The notes below the pieces were generated by a model. That model was not told the DNA's origin. It did no database searches and saw nothing but the letters and a program-made list of their open reading frames with translations. Below, piece by piece: positions 1 to 7,872 of a stretch of 32,418 nt of DNA. The translations under genes and the position numbers were made by a program. Source of the DNA: an uncultured Pseudomonadota bacterium (GTDB taxonomy: Bacteria > Pseudomonadota > Alphaproteobacteria > UBA9219); assembly GCA_903875345.1 (NCBI GenBank), contig CAIQVS010000078.1:1-32418 (forward strand), written 5' to 3'. Numbering within the stretch: the first letter of the stretch is position 1; each line of letters starts with the position of its first letter.

Positions 1-20
1 AAATTTATGCCCGACAAAAC

Positions 21-1559
21 TCATGACGACGCTCCCGATTCAAATCCGCCCTGCGTCCGGCGAGCCAGAACGACCCCAATCAGCAGCAACCAAAAGCCCC
101 ACCCCGTAGGCGCAAACACTTCTTCCTGAAAAAGCGCATTGACAAGCAAAATCGCCAGTACCGCTGGCAAAACAATCACCGTGACCTTCCCCACTTGTTG
201 CTGTTGCGTTTCGATCGCGAACGCCCGAGCCTGACGCGATATCCAGCGCCAGAACAACAAAAACGACAGCAGCCCTGCAGCGCCCGCTTGATACATCAGA
301 ACACCGATCGCGCTTTCGACAGGAAAATCGCCCACCGCAGCCATGAGGTCACGTCCGGCTTGTTGTGCCTTGGTACTCGTGTCGGACATATTTCCGCCAA
401 CGCCAACCCCATGTCCCAACGGATTGCCGAGGAACCCTCTGACACAGCTCATGAAGCCGTCGAAATGGTTGTCATGCGATGCGATACCATAGGCGATGAC
501 CGCGCACGCGTAGAGAACAAGGACAACATTCAGCGTCTTAAGCGTTTTGGAAACGTCCGGAAAAACCCGGTTGATCAGCAACGCCCCAAGCGTGAAAAGG
601 ACAAGCATGATCGGTCCCTTGGCGCCGATCATCACGAACACCGGAACCATAAGCAGGCCAACCCAAAGTCGTCCCGAAATAACCCCGATCAGAAAAAAGA
701 AAGCGAGCGCATAGCCATAGCTGATGAAATGGAAAAGCGGACCGACCAAGCGCAAAGCCGACACACTTAACCCAAAAGTCCCCGACAAATTGAGAAAGGG
801 AACTGTAAGAAAATCCATAGTATCTTCAATGCCATAAAAGACCAGATTAGCATGGCCATTGCTGATCGAGGCAAACTTCATGTGCAAAAAATCGGTCAAA
901 TGGACAAAGGCGTACAGATCATAAGGGTAAAGCATCTCGACATAACCGTAGACGGCAAGAAGAAGACCAAACGGAGTCAACAACTTGAGAACACTGGCAA
1001 AAGGCAGACGCAACCCAAACGCCGCGCCAAGAACCAGATATATCAAGGCGCCCGAATAGGTTCGCAGATATAAAAAGGCGCTGTTAAAGGATTCCCGCGC
1101 CGCGCCCAAAACAAAGAAGACCGCGCAAACTCCAACAAAAATTGCTCCCAGAACAAAAGCGCGCTTCAGTCCATACGGCAATCCCTTCCAACGCTGCGCA
1201 AGATACAAGCAGGAGCATAGAAACAGGACATTTGTCACCATCGGGTTGGTCAGGCTCATCGCCTGCATCTCGCTTTCACCAGTGATCCTGTCCATAAAAA
1301 CACCGATCCAGAAATACTGGAACAACGACCCCGCCATCAGCAGGCATAGCGCAAAGCGTGGCCAGACAATGAAGCTGATCACCGTCAGCGGCAGCAGCAA
1401 CGCCAAAGCGAAATGAGCCGAGACGATAGACGCCAGATAAAAATGCAGCCCCAGCACAAGAACAGACGCAAGCGGAAGAATAACCGCGATAAGATCGCCG
1501 AGTGCTAGGCCACGACGCGCCGGGGATGATGAGAGAGGAGGAACGGAATCAAGGGACAT
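21..1559 (-). CDS. O-antigen ligase/polymerase-like polytopic membrane protein
   Basis: This 512-residue protein is dominated by hydrophobic stretches, roughly ten or more likely transmembrane segments, with a large loop between about residues 205 and 265 that faces away from the membrane. That layout (many helices, one large periplasmic loop, then more helices) is typical of the Wzy polymerase / WaaL ligase superfamily, which joins lipid-linked sugar units in the periplasm. I see no diagnostic motif, so the family call rests on topology. It starts 9 bases after the stop of the GH10 glycanase gene, so the two are almost certainly one operon. The pairing suggests the edge of an exopolysaccharide or capsule locus running off the left of the window. 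The Shine-Dalgarno before the ATG is weak, consistent with translational coupling. Confidence is good for a polytopic membrane protein and moderate for the function. Confidence 0.7.
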   Translation of the reverse strand: MSLDSVPPLSSSPARRGLALGDLIAVILPLASVLVLGLHFYLASIVSAHFALALLLPLTVISFIVWPRFALCLLMAGSLFQYFWIGVFMDRITGESEMQAMSLTNPMVTNVLFLCSCLYLAQRWKGLPYGLKRAFVLGAIFVGVCAVFFVLGAARESFNSAFLYLRTYSGALIYLVLGAAFGLRLPFASVLKLLTPFGLLLAVYGYVEMLYPYDLYAFVHLTDFLHMKFASISNGHANLVFYGIEDTMDFLTVPFLNLSGTFGLSVSALRLVGPLFHFISYGYALAFFFLIGVISGRLWVGLLMVPVFVMIGAKGPIMLVLFTLGALLINRVFPDVSKTLKTLNVVLVLYACAVIAYGIASHDNHFDGFMSCVRGFLGNPLGHGVGVGGNMSDTSTKAQQAGRDLMAAVGDFPVESAIGVLMYQAGAAGLLSFLLFWRWISRQARAFAIETQQQQVGKVTVIVLPAVLAILLVNALFQEEVFAPTGWGFWLLLIGVVLARRTQGGFESGASS

Positions 1560-1568
1560 GACAACCGA

Positions 1569-2684
1569 TCACGCCTTGGCCATCTGCTTGATTTCGTCAT
1601 AGAGAGTGAGCCACATCAGCTTGCGCTGACAGTCGACATCAAGAGGAAGCGGGCGCACAGGATCGCCGGAAGGATTTTCATCCGGCATGGCAAGCCACGT
1701 CGCGCGGTCGCTCAGCCCCCAAGTCAAAATCTGCGTCGGCTTCACCACGCTGCAAACCACGTCCAGAAACTCGTGTGTTTTGTCGGCGACCCGTTGATCC
1801 GCTTGCCCTACATCCTCGGGAGCATTTTCGTCCTTGACGTCCAGCTCGGTAATCAACAGATCAAGCCCCATGCGTTTAACCTCGCAGCAAAACGCGCCAA
1901 GATTGTCACGATCAATGTCGCTACCGACCTTGAGATGAGCCTGCATGCCAACGCCGTGTATCGGAACCTTGCTGTCCTGCAAATGATGCAGAAGCGCCAA
2001 AATCGCTTTTGCTTTCTCGCCGCCCGGATATTCCTGACCATAATCGTTATAGACCAGTTTAGCGCCCGGATCAGCCTCTGCCGCAAAGGTAAAGGCGGAG
2101 TCGATATACGAAGGACCAAGAGCGCGCAACCACGGCGTTTTTCTCATCTGCCTGTCGTGCCCGCTTTTGTTATCAATCGCTTCGTTAACGACATCCCATA
2201 CGATCAGCTTGCCGCGATAGCGTTCGACAACCGTGTGGATATGCTCTTCAAGCATCCCCAAGCCATCATCTTCATGCAGCTGCCGTCGCGCCCAACGCGG
2301 AAAAGATTCGTGCCAAACAAGCGTATGCCCCCGGACTTTCATGTCGTTCTTTTCGGCAAAGGCCAGCAGACGATCGACCGGATCGAAGTTCCAGCTCTCC
2401 GCCGTCGGCCTCAGGGCTTCCCATTTCAGATCGTATTCCGGAACGACGATGTTGCATTCCTTGGCGATCGCGGCGGCCAAGTCTGGCATGTCCCTAAGCC
2501 CATCGGCGGATGTCGCCGTGCCATAATAGATGCCCGCGCGTTCGGCCACAACGCGAAGGGGTTCAAGATTTTTATCCGTGGCTATTATCGACTGGGCTAA
2601 ATCCTGAACCCAAGCCGAGGCAGGCCAAAGCGCCAAACCAGAAACCAAGCCGGCCAGAAACCCACGTCGGGTCAAACGATCCAT
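1569..2684 (-). CDS. Endo-1,4-beta-xylanase-type glycoside hydrolase, GH10, Tat-exported
   Basis: The N-terminus carries a twin-arginine signal (TRRGFLAG then a hydrophobic stretch ending near WPASA), so a folded enzyme is probably exported through Tat. The rest is one GH10 (beta/alpha)8 barrel. The acid/base glutamate sits in WDVVNEA near residue 168 and the nucleophile in LLITELDV at about Glu280; HTLVWH and the late LTWGLSD are further GH10 landmarks. GH10 enzymes cleave beta-1,4-xylan or related glycans by a retaining mechanism. Length (371) is normal for a single-domain enzyme with no carbohydrate-binding module. Directly upstream of, and 9 bases from, the polymerase-like membrane protein gene, it more likely trims a self-made polysaccharide than digests plant xylan; that is inference. 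Confidence 0.88.
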   Translation of the reverse strand: MDRLTRRGFLAGLVSGLALWPASAWVQDLAQSIIATDKNLEPLRVVAERAGIYYGTATSADGLRDMPDLAAAIAKECNIVVPEYDLKWEALRPTAESWNFDPVDRLLAFAEKNDMKVRGHTLVWHESFPRWARRQLHEDDGLGMLEEHIHTVVERYRGKLIVWDVVNEAIDNKSGHDRQMRKTPWLRALGPSYIDSAFTFAAEADPGAKLVYNDYGQEYPGGEKAKAILALLHHLQDSKVPIHGVGMQAHLKVGSDIDRDNLGAFCCEVKRMGLDLLITELDVKDENAPEDVGQADQRVADKTHEFLDVVCSVVKPTQILTWGLSDRATWLAMPDENPSGDPVRPLPLDVDCQRKLMWLTLYDEIKQMAKA

Positions 2685-2728
2685 TGAGGAAACCCTTCGG
2701 GGACTAGTACCCTTTGGTCCGCACAGAC

Positions 2729-3307
2729 TTAATCGTTGCTCGGCACGATCGCGCCATGCACGCCGGCCAAGGGAGCAATCGGCTGCTGTGCCAACGAAAT
2801 CTGATCATCCAAAGAGTCGGTTTCGCAATCAGAGTTGGACTTGATCGCAGTTTGCGCCGACGAAAGAGCCGTACCGCGTAACCCTGACGATTGGGCAGAA
2901 ATATTAGCTTGCGTCGACATCCCTATGCCCGAAGTGAAAATCTTGGATGCACCCGCGCACCCTGTTCCACCGGCACTCGCCACATCGGCTGCGTTCAACA
3001 TGACCGTAATCAGCTGAACCGCCTGACCGACGCCGTCGGCAGGAATCTGGCTGACGAACGGAGTCGCGGTCGCAAAAATATCCGCAGCCTTGTCAAAGTT
3101 GGACGAAGACAGGCTTTGAGCCTGCTGCAACAGGTAAAGGGCTATGGCACCCTGCGCACCGGGATTATTCGCCGCAATGCGGTCAACATCCTCATACTTG
3201 CCGTTTTGAATAGCGGTATTGACTCCCGCCATCCACGCCTGAGCGCGAGCTAAATGAGGTGCGAGAATAATGGCACAAACAGCCAATGTAAAAACGAGTT
3301 TTTTCAT
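2729..3307 (-). CDS. Hypothetical secreted protein
   Basis: This 192-residue protein starts with a clear Sec signal peptide (MKKLVFTLAVCAIILAPHLARAQA, cleaved after ARA or AQA). The mature part is rich in Ala, Ser and Gln, predicted mainly helical, and has a segment (about residues 35-75) that reads like a single tetratricopeptide-like helical hairpin. Two cysteines in the mature part (in GTGCAGA and SDCETD) could form a disulfide in the periplasm. A good Shine-Dalgarno (GGAGAGGA) precedes the ATG. I do not recognise the family. It lies upstream of the GH10 gene on the same strand with a short gap, so it may share its transcript and the same envelope or polysaccharide context. Confidence 0.65.
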   Translation of the reverse strand: MKKLVFTLAVCAIILAPHLARAQAWMAGVNTAIQNGKYEDVDRIAANNPGAQGAIALYLLQQAQSLSSSNFDKAADIFATATPFVSQIPADGVGQAVQLITVMLNAADVASAGGTGCAGASKIFTSGIGMSTQANISAQSSGLRGTALSSAQTAIKSNSDCETDSLDDQISLAQQPIAPLAGVHGAIVPSND

Positions 3308-3479
3308 AGCAGTCCTCTCCGTAAATCAGGCCGCCACTTTAACACCAGAAATGCCCGATGTTCAATATATCATGTTTTAATTGCAGAGAAAAAAGTTCCG
3401 ACCTCTGGATTATCCGGTTAAACGATCGGTTGGTTTATAGATTTGGAGAGCAGGCCGGAACAGCCAGATATTAAAAATG

Positions 3480-3962
3480 CTAACCTTCACAACTGGATAG
3501 ACGGTTAATCCAGCCTTCGCTAACGATCGGTTCCTCGCCATGGTCGGTCATCCACTGGTTTTGCAGGGTATAGGCCTCGCGCTCCTTGGCGTTATGGCAA
3601 GCGTAGGTGCGTCCGCTCAATAATTGCGCATGATGAACCAGCTCATGCACCAGATAGCTCTGGGCGCTTAACGATTCCGGGTCCCAGATGATATTGTTAA
3701 TGATAATCTGCCCCGGCAGATAGGCCGCCATCGACCGCGCCGCCTGAACGCCCTCCAACCCCATCGAAGTCTTAAGAACCCGTCCGCTCGCCGTAATGAT
3801 TGGAGCGACCGGGATATTGACGCTCATCGCCTTTTCAACCCAGACGATCAGCGAAGCGACTTCGGCGCCAGAAATACGCGTTCCATCCGGAACGGCGGCG
3901 CGGCCAGACATCGGCAGGGATATAAGAATAAGAAGAACGATGATTTTGTAAAAGTATTTCAT
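3480..3962 (-). CDS. Putative exported zincin-like protein (HELVHH motif)
   Basis: Starting at the ATG at 3962, which has a GAGGTTG Shine-Dalgarno about eight bases away, gives a 160-residue protein with a Sec signal peptide (MKYFYKIIVLLILISLPMSGRA). A start 30 bases upstream is possible but would bury the signal behind ten extra residues. The mature part contains YLVHELVHHAQ, an HExxH zinc-binding motif, followed by a downstream EREAY that could supply the third, gluzincin-type ligand. The C-terminus has paired cysteines (TYACHN and LSSC). This resembles small DUF-type periplasmic zincins of proteobacteria; I cannot name the family with certainty. It is transcribed away from the phosphatase gene. 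Substrate is unknown, and peptidase activity is inferred from the motif only. Confidence 0.65.
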   Translation of the reverse strand: MKYFYKIIVLLILISLPMSGRAAVPDGTRISGAEVASLIVWVEKAMSVNIPVAPIITASGRVLKTSMGLEGVQAARSMAAYLPGQIIINNIIWDPESLSAQSYLVHELVHHAQLLSGRTYACHNAKEREAYTLQNQWMTDHGEEPIVSEGWINRLSSCEG

Positions 3963-4000
3963 GATATGACAACCTCGACTTACAGTTGTCATTATGGATT

Positions 4001-4012
4001 ATTATCGATAAT
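4001..4012. promoter_or_regulatory. Perfect 12-bp AT-rich palindrome in the divergent intergenic region
   Basis: ATTATCGATAAT reads the same on both strands and lies about 40 bases upstream of the zincin start, between two divergent genes. It could be a dimeric regulator site overlapping a promoter. Nothing else supports this, and a short AT-rich palindrome can occur by chance. Confidence 0.2.
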
Positions 4013-4150
4013 CGACTTTTAATTATGCTGAACGTTCGAGTAAAAATTACCCCGTATTTTACCGAGTTTGTTTTCAACCGGCTTGTTTTCATAGCTTTTT
4101 TCTGACATGACGACGACTAAGGGATCTGCGTTCGGAAAAATATTACGCCC

Positions 4151-4903
4151 ATGCAAAAAAACGTTCAGCAAAACCCCGAAAAAAACCGCCCCACCGTGCC
4201 GGAAGGATTGCGAATTTACGCGATTGGCGACATTCATGGCCGAATCGACTTGCTCGACGCGCTTCTGGCCAAAATCGACCGCGACGCCTCAACTACCAAA
4301 AAACGGGCGATACGGGTTTTTCTCGGCGATTACATTGATCGCGGCGCGCAAAGCCGACAAGTTCTCGACCGCTTGATCGGCTTGCAGCAAAAAGACGCCG
4401 AAGCCAACATCTTCCTGATCGGCAATCACGAGCTGGTCATGCGCGAACTTCTAGAAAAAGGCGATCCCTTCTTGCTGCAGGATTGGCTGCGTTTCGGCGG
4501 ACGCGAAACCCTGCTCAGCTATGGGATCGAGCTGTCCCAATTCACGAAAGCGCCCGAAACGCTTCTTCCCGCTCTGGCCGCCGCTTGCCCACCCGAACAC
4601 AGGCAATTCCTGAACAGCCTCAAATTATCGACGGAATTCGGCAGTTATTTTTTCTGTCATGCCGGAGCAAGGCCGGGAGTTGCCCTGAATAAACAAGCCG
4701 AAAAAGACCTGATCTGGATCCGCAATGAGTTTCTGAATTACACGGGTTCTTTCGGCAAGATCATCGTCCACGGCCACACAATTTGCGAAAAGGTGGAGCG
4801 CCACACCAACCGCATCAACATCGATACGGGCGCTTACGCCACGGGATGCCTGACGGCGCTAGGACTCGAAGGCTCGCGCTGGTGTTTGTTGCAAACCCGA
4901 TAA
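4151..4903 (+). CDS. PPP-family serine/threonine protein phosphatase (metallophosphoesterase)
   Basis: The 250-residue protein shows the full PPP metallophosphoesterase signature in order: GDIHGR near residue 26, GDYIDRG near 59, GNHE near 90, then FCHAG and VHGHT toward the C-terminus. These residues bind two metal ions. Bacterial members of this group remove phosphate from Ser/Thr or Tyr, or act on Ap4A-like nucleotides. No signal peptide is seen, so it should be cytoplasmic. The start has only a weak Shine-Dalgarno, so the N-terminal ten or so residues, which precede the fold, are uncertain. The stop codon abuts the stop of convergent pyrD with no spacer. Substrate is not evident from context. 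Confidence 0.85.
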   Translation: MQKNVQQNPEKNRPTVPEGLRIYAIGDIHGRIDLLDALLAKIDRDASTTKKRAIRVFLGDYIDRGAQSRQVLDRLIGLQQKDAEANIFLIGNHELVMRELLEKGDPFLLQDWLRFGGRETLLSYGIELSQFTKAPETLLPALAAACPPEHRQFLNSLKLSTEFGSYFFCHAGARPGVALNKQAEKDLIWIRNEFLNYTGSFGKIIVHGHTICEKVERHTNRINIDTGAYATGCLTALGLEGSRWCLLQTR

Positions 4904-5992
4904 TCACTTCACATCAACGCCGACGGCCTCGCTGACCGATTTCAGCCCGTCGCGCTCCAGCAATGCCGCCAATTCCCGATTGATGTGCGACACGAGAAAC
5001 GGACCTTTGTAAATGAGAGCCGTGTAAATCTGCACCAACGAAGCTCCGGCGCGAATTTTTGCATAGGCGTCCGCGCCGCTGCTGACGCCGCCGCAACCGA
5101 TCAGCGGAATTTTGCCCCCCGTCAACCGGTAGATGGAAGCAAGCACCTGCGTTGACAACGCAAAGAGCGGTTTACCCGAAAGCCCGCCTTCTTCCTTGGC
5201 CAAATTCTGGGGAATGGAATTGGGGCGAGTCACGGTCGTGTTGCCGATAATCAACCCGTCGATGCCGGAGGACACCACGATTTCGGCAATCTCATGTTGC
5301 TGCGGCTCGGTCAAATCCGGCGCGATCTTGACGAAAACCGGCTTGGGCTTGCCGCCGGCATCGCGCGCCGCGACGACGTGCTTCAGCAAATTCGTCAGGG
5401 CTTCGCCCGCCTGCAAGTCACGCAGCCCCGGCGTATTCGGCGAAGAAATATTCACCACCAGATAGTCGGCATAGGACTTGAAGGTCGCGATGCCTTTCAC
5501 ATAATCGGCGACGGCATCCACGCTGTCCTTGTTCTTACCGATATTGATGCCGATAATGCCAGCCTTCTTTTTCATGCCCGCATCGCGGAAAGCGGCAATG
5601 CGCCGCAAGCACACCGCCGCACCGTCGCTGTTGAACCCATAACGGTTAATAACGGCTTCCGCCGAAACGACGCGAAAAATGCGCGGCTTGGGATTGCCGG
5701 GCTGCGGCTTCGGGGTAATCGTGCCGAGTTCGACGAAACCAAAACCGAGATCAATCGCGTCAGAGATCACTTCGGCGTTTTTATCGAACCCCGCCGCCAA
5801 ACCGACGGGATTGGAAAACGGAATGCCGCAAACCTTGGTTTGCAGGGATGGATATACATCACACTTAAAGCGTGGAACGAGACCGCGCCGCATCAAAGCT
5901 ATTGTGAACGCGTGCGCTGCTTCGGGATCCATTTCAAACAGAAAAGGTCTCGCGAGGCCATAGAGATTAGGCCACAAATCGGATAACGCCAT
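4904..5992 (-). CDS. pyrD: Dihydroorotate dehydrogenase (quinone), class 2
   Basis: PyrD oxidises dihydroorotate to orotate in pyrimidine synthesis, passing electrons through FMN to quinone at the inner face of the membrane. The 362-residue length is typical of class 2. An N-terminal helical segment (about residues 1-40), used by class 2 enzymes for membrane and quinone contact, precedes the barrel. Visible signatures are NPVGLAAGFDKNAE, INRYGFNSDG, the catalytic-serine loop NISSPNTPGLRDLQ, FVKIAPDL, and the late phosphate/FMN motif LIGCGGVSSGADAY. The gene is convergent with and directly abuts the phosphatase. An AGGGG Shine-Dalgarno precedes the ATG. The call is secure. Confidence 0.96.
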   Translation of the reverse strand: MALSDLWPNLYGLARPFLFEMDPEAAHAFTIALMRRGLVPRFKCDVYPSLQTKVCGIPFSNPVGLAAGFDKNAEVISDAIDLGFGFVELGTITPKPQPGNPKPRIFRVVSAEAVINRYGFNSDGAAVCLRRIAAFRDAGMKKKAGIIGINIGKNKDSVDAVADYVKGIATFKSYADYLVVNISSPNTPGLRDLQAGEALTNLLKHVVAARDAGGKPKPVFVKIAPDLTEPQQHEIAEIVVSSGIDGLIIGNTTVTRPNSIPQNLAKEEGGLSGKPLFALSTQVLASIYRLTGGKIPLIGCGGVSSGADAYAKIRAGASLVQIYTALIYKGPFLVSHINRELAALLERDGLKSVSEAVGVDVK

Positions 5993-6043
5993 AACCCCTT
6001 ATTCCTCAACACCGTTGCAAGATGGGAATGTGAAGCATTTTTT

Positions 6044-6092
6044 CGCAAATTGCAATGCCTCGCAAATATATCGCAACGCAGCAAACCGCAAA
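6044..6092 (+). promoter_or_regulatory. CGCAA repeats upstream of the sigma-54 promoter, possible activator site
   Basis: CGCAAAT occurs at 6044 and 6061 and shorter CGCAA copies follow at 6072 and 6088, some 50-100 bases upstream of the -24/-12 promoter. Sigma-54 promoters need an upstream activator, so repeats at this distance are plausible enhancer-like sites. No known activator consensus matches; this is inference from position. Confidence 0.25.
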
Positions 6093-6141
6093 GCGTCTTG
6101 TTTTTCATGCGGTTAAAAAATTGGCAGCGCGACCCCGCATA

Positions 6142-6157
6142 TGGCACGGCTTTTGCT
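6142..6157 (+). promoter_or_regulatory. Sigma-54 (RpoN) -24/-12 promoter
   Basis: TGGCACGGCTTTTGCT matches the sigma-54 consensus TGGCACGNNNNTTGCW at every fixed position, with the GG (6143) and GC (6155) dinucleotides separated by exactly 10 bases. Transcription would begin about 6168 and run into the small gene at 6202, whose Shine-Dalgarno lies at 6191. The match and its placement make it convincing by sequence alone. Confidence 0.68.
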
Positions 6158-6201
6158 AAAACATACCTGTTAAGTTATTTTCATTTTCATAGGAGCATTT
6201 T

Positions 6202-6369
6202 ATGACACAATCTAAAAAGCTTACGGACAGCGTCAAGGGTAACGCGCAAAAAACCCCGCATGAAGGCTTGCCGCAAGATAAAATCAGCCGACCCTTCCTC
6301 CACGCCTTGCAAGCCGTCCGCGCCATGAAGCAACCGACCAATAAAAAAGACGACAAGAACAAGAAATAG
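6202..6369 (+). CDS. Small lysine-rich protein, sigma-54-controlled
   Basis: A 55-codon reading frame begins with ATG at 6202, six bases after a strong AGGAG Shine-Dalgarno. The product is hydrophilic and strongly basic: about ten lysines, a lysine/asparagine tail (KKDDKNKK), and a central segment SRPFLHALQAVRAMKQ that could form one amphipathic helix. It has no signal peptide, cysteine or known motif. Its composition suggests binding to nucleic acid or to an acidic protein, but this is a guess. The gene stands alone between pyrD (divergent) and the S24 regulator, directly downstream of a consensus sigma-54 promoter, so its expression is probably tied to nitrogen status, motility or envelope signals. 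I do not recognise the family. Confidence 0.6.
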   Translation: MTQSKKLTDSVKGNAQKTPHEGLPQDKISRPFLHALQAVRAMKQPTNKKDDKNKK

Positions 6370-6392
6370 ACCTCTTGCGGTGTGCGATAATG

Positions 6393-6412
6393 TAGGATAA
6401 TGATCCTATACT
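6393..6412 (+). promoter_or_regulatory. Inverted repeat overlapping a -10 element before the S24 regulator
   Basis: TAGGAT and ATCCTA, separated by four bases (6393-6408), overlap a good -10 hexamer TATACT (6407-6412) that lies about 24 bases before the regulator ATG. A repressor dimer here would block its own promoter, the usual design for S24/LexA-type regulators. No good -35 is visible. The site could alternatively be a short hairpin at the end of the upstream small gene, but no T-run follows. Confidence 0.42.
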
Positions 6413-6435
6413 CACAACGCAACTAGGGTTGACTA

Positions 6436-7065
6436 ATGTCTCTGAAACACGCCGATGTCTGGCGGGCGATTGATCGCCTCGCCGAACTGAACGGATTGTC
6501 GCCTTCGGGTCTCGCGCTCAAGTCCGGTTTAAGCTCGACCGCCTTTAATCCAAGCAAGCGCTTTTTCGGCAAGCGCAAGCGCTGGCCGTCAACCGAGAGC
6601 ATCGCGCAAATCCTGAAAGCGACCAACGCCACGCTGGACGAATTCGTCGCGCTGGCCTCGCCCGACGGTCACGCGCGAAAAACGACCCTGCCCCTGCTCG
6701 GCTACGCGCATGCGGGACGCAAGGGATTCTTCGACGATGCCGGTCATCCGACCGGCAAAGGCTGGGACGAAGTTAGCGCTCCCGCCATCAACGATCCGCA
6801 CGCTTTCGTGCTGGAAATCAGCGGTCGCGGTATGGAGCCGATCTACCGCGAGGGCGATCGCATCATCGTCGCGCCTGCGGAAAAAGCGCGCCGTGGCGAC
6901 CGCGTCATCGTTCGCACCGCACAGGGCGAAGTCATGATCAAAGAGCTTGGCCGCCAGACCGCGCAAAAGACCGAGTTCCTTTCGATCAATCCCGGCGCGG
7001 CAGCGATCGAACTCGCCACGCGCGACATCGAATGGATGTACCGGATCGTGTGGGCGAGTCAGTAA
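6436..7065 (+). CDS. HTH transcriptional regulator with S24 (LexA-like) domain lacking the catalytic Ser
   Basis: The N-terminal 75 residues form an XRE-like DNA-binding domain of the type common in alphaproteobacteria (WRAIDRLAELNGLSPSGLA, then WPSTESIAQILKATNATLDEF). Residues about 85-209 are an S24 peptidase-like domain (EISGRGMEPIYREGDRIIV and GEVMIKELGR). In LexA and phage repressors the nucleophile is the Ser in a G-x-S-M-x-P motif; here the aligned residue is Gly132, while the partner Lys169 is kept. Self-cleavage should therefore be impossible, making this either a non-inducible repressor or one using the domain only to dimerise. An inverted repeat over the promoter suggests autoregulation. 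A SAM methyltransferase follows 25 bases downstream. Confidence 0.85.
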   Translation: MSLKHADVWRAIDRLAELNGLSPSGLALKSGLSSTAFNPSKRFFGKRKRWPSTESIAQILKATNATLDEFVALASPDGHARKTTLPLLGYAHAGRKGFFDDAGHPTGKGWDEVSAPAINDPHAFVLEISGRGMEPIYREGDRIIVAPAEKARRGDRVIVRTAQGEVMIKELGRQTAQKTEFLSINPGAAAIELATRDIEWMYRIVWASQ

Positions 7066-7090
7066 CCAAGCGCGGAAACGGGGGGGGCTT

Positions 7091-7801
7091 GTGACGAATG
7101 GCAAAGACCTCTGCCACAAATGGCACGTTGAATATGAACGCGGCGGGATTCCGTCCTCGGTGCGAACGACGCCGTCAACCTCGGTCGTCTGGGCGTTCGG
7201 CGAGCTGAAAAAATCCCACCAGATTTTGCGCACGGCGATGGATGTCGGCTGCGGCAAAGGACGCAACAGCCTCTATCTCGCCGAAAAAGGTCTGCAGGTC
7301 ACGGCGATGGATTTCACGCCGAACGCGATCGAGTTTCTGCAGCACGAAGTCGAGACGCGCGGCATGACGGATAAAATCCGCCCCATCGTCAGCGACGCCA
7401 CCGAGCTTTGGCCGGTCGCCGAAGCCAGTATGGATTTCATTATCGACGCCTTCTGCTTTAAGCACATCACGCTGCACGCGGCGCGCATGACCTATAAACG
7501 GCAGTTGTTGCGCGCCCTGCGCTCGCACGGGCATTACATGATTTCCTTCGCCAGCGTCGGCGACGGCTATTACGGCCAGTATGTCGTCGACCGTATCGAC
7601 GGCGAGGAAATGCTGGTGTCCGATCCGGTCAACGGCATCGAATCCGTGCTGTATTCGCGCAACCGCGTGCTGCGGTTTTTCGGGCCGGAGCTTGTTCTGT
7701 TCCGTGAAATCGAGAACACCAAACCGTCAACGATGCACGGCACCGAATACCACCGCCAGACATACGCCCTGCTGCTGCAGCGCAATCCGCATTTGATATA
7801 G
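7091..7801 (+). CDS. Class I SAM-dependent methyltransferase
   Basis: The frame is open from 6947, but the upstream part is the regulator gene in another frame. The best start is the GTG at 7091, right after a G-rich Shine-Dalgarno-like run, giving 236 residues. Motif I of the Rossmann methyltransferase fold is clear (AMDVGCGKGRNSLYLAEKG near residue 45), followed by the acidic end of strand beta-2 (VTAMDF) and a motif-IV-like segment (MDFIIDAFCFKHI). The C-terminal third is less typical and may set substrate choice. It is probably in one transcript with the S24-type regulator. Substrate is unknown; the order of motifs resembles small-molecule methyltransferases rather than DNA methylases, as no NPPY-type motif is present. 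Confidence 0.82.
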   Translation: MTNGKDLCHKWHVEYERGGIPSSVRTTPSTSVVWAFGELKKSHQILRTAMDVGCGKGRNSLYLAEKGLQVTAMDFTPNAIEFLQHEVETRGMTDKIRPIVSDATELWPVAEASMDFIIDAFCFKHITLHAARMTYKRQLLRALRSHGHYMISFASVGDGYYGQYVVDRIDGEEMLVSDPVNGIESVLYSRNRVLRFFGPELVLFREIENTKPSTMHGTEYHRQTYALLLQRNPHLI

Positions 7802-7872
7802 CGGGGTTTTCCTTCCCCTTGCCGGACAGGGTGGAGAAAGGCTAGAAAGGGCGACACTTTGTGCCATCGCCG

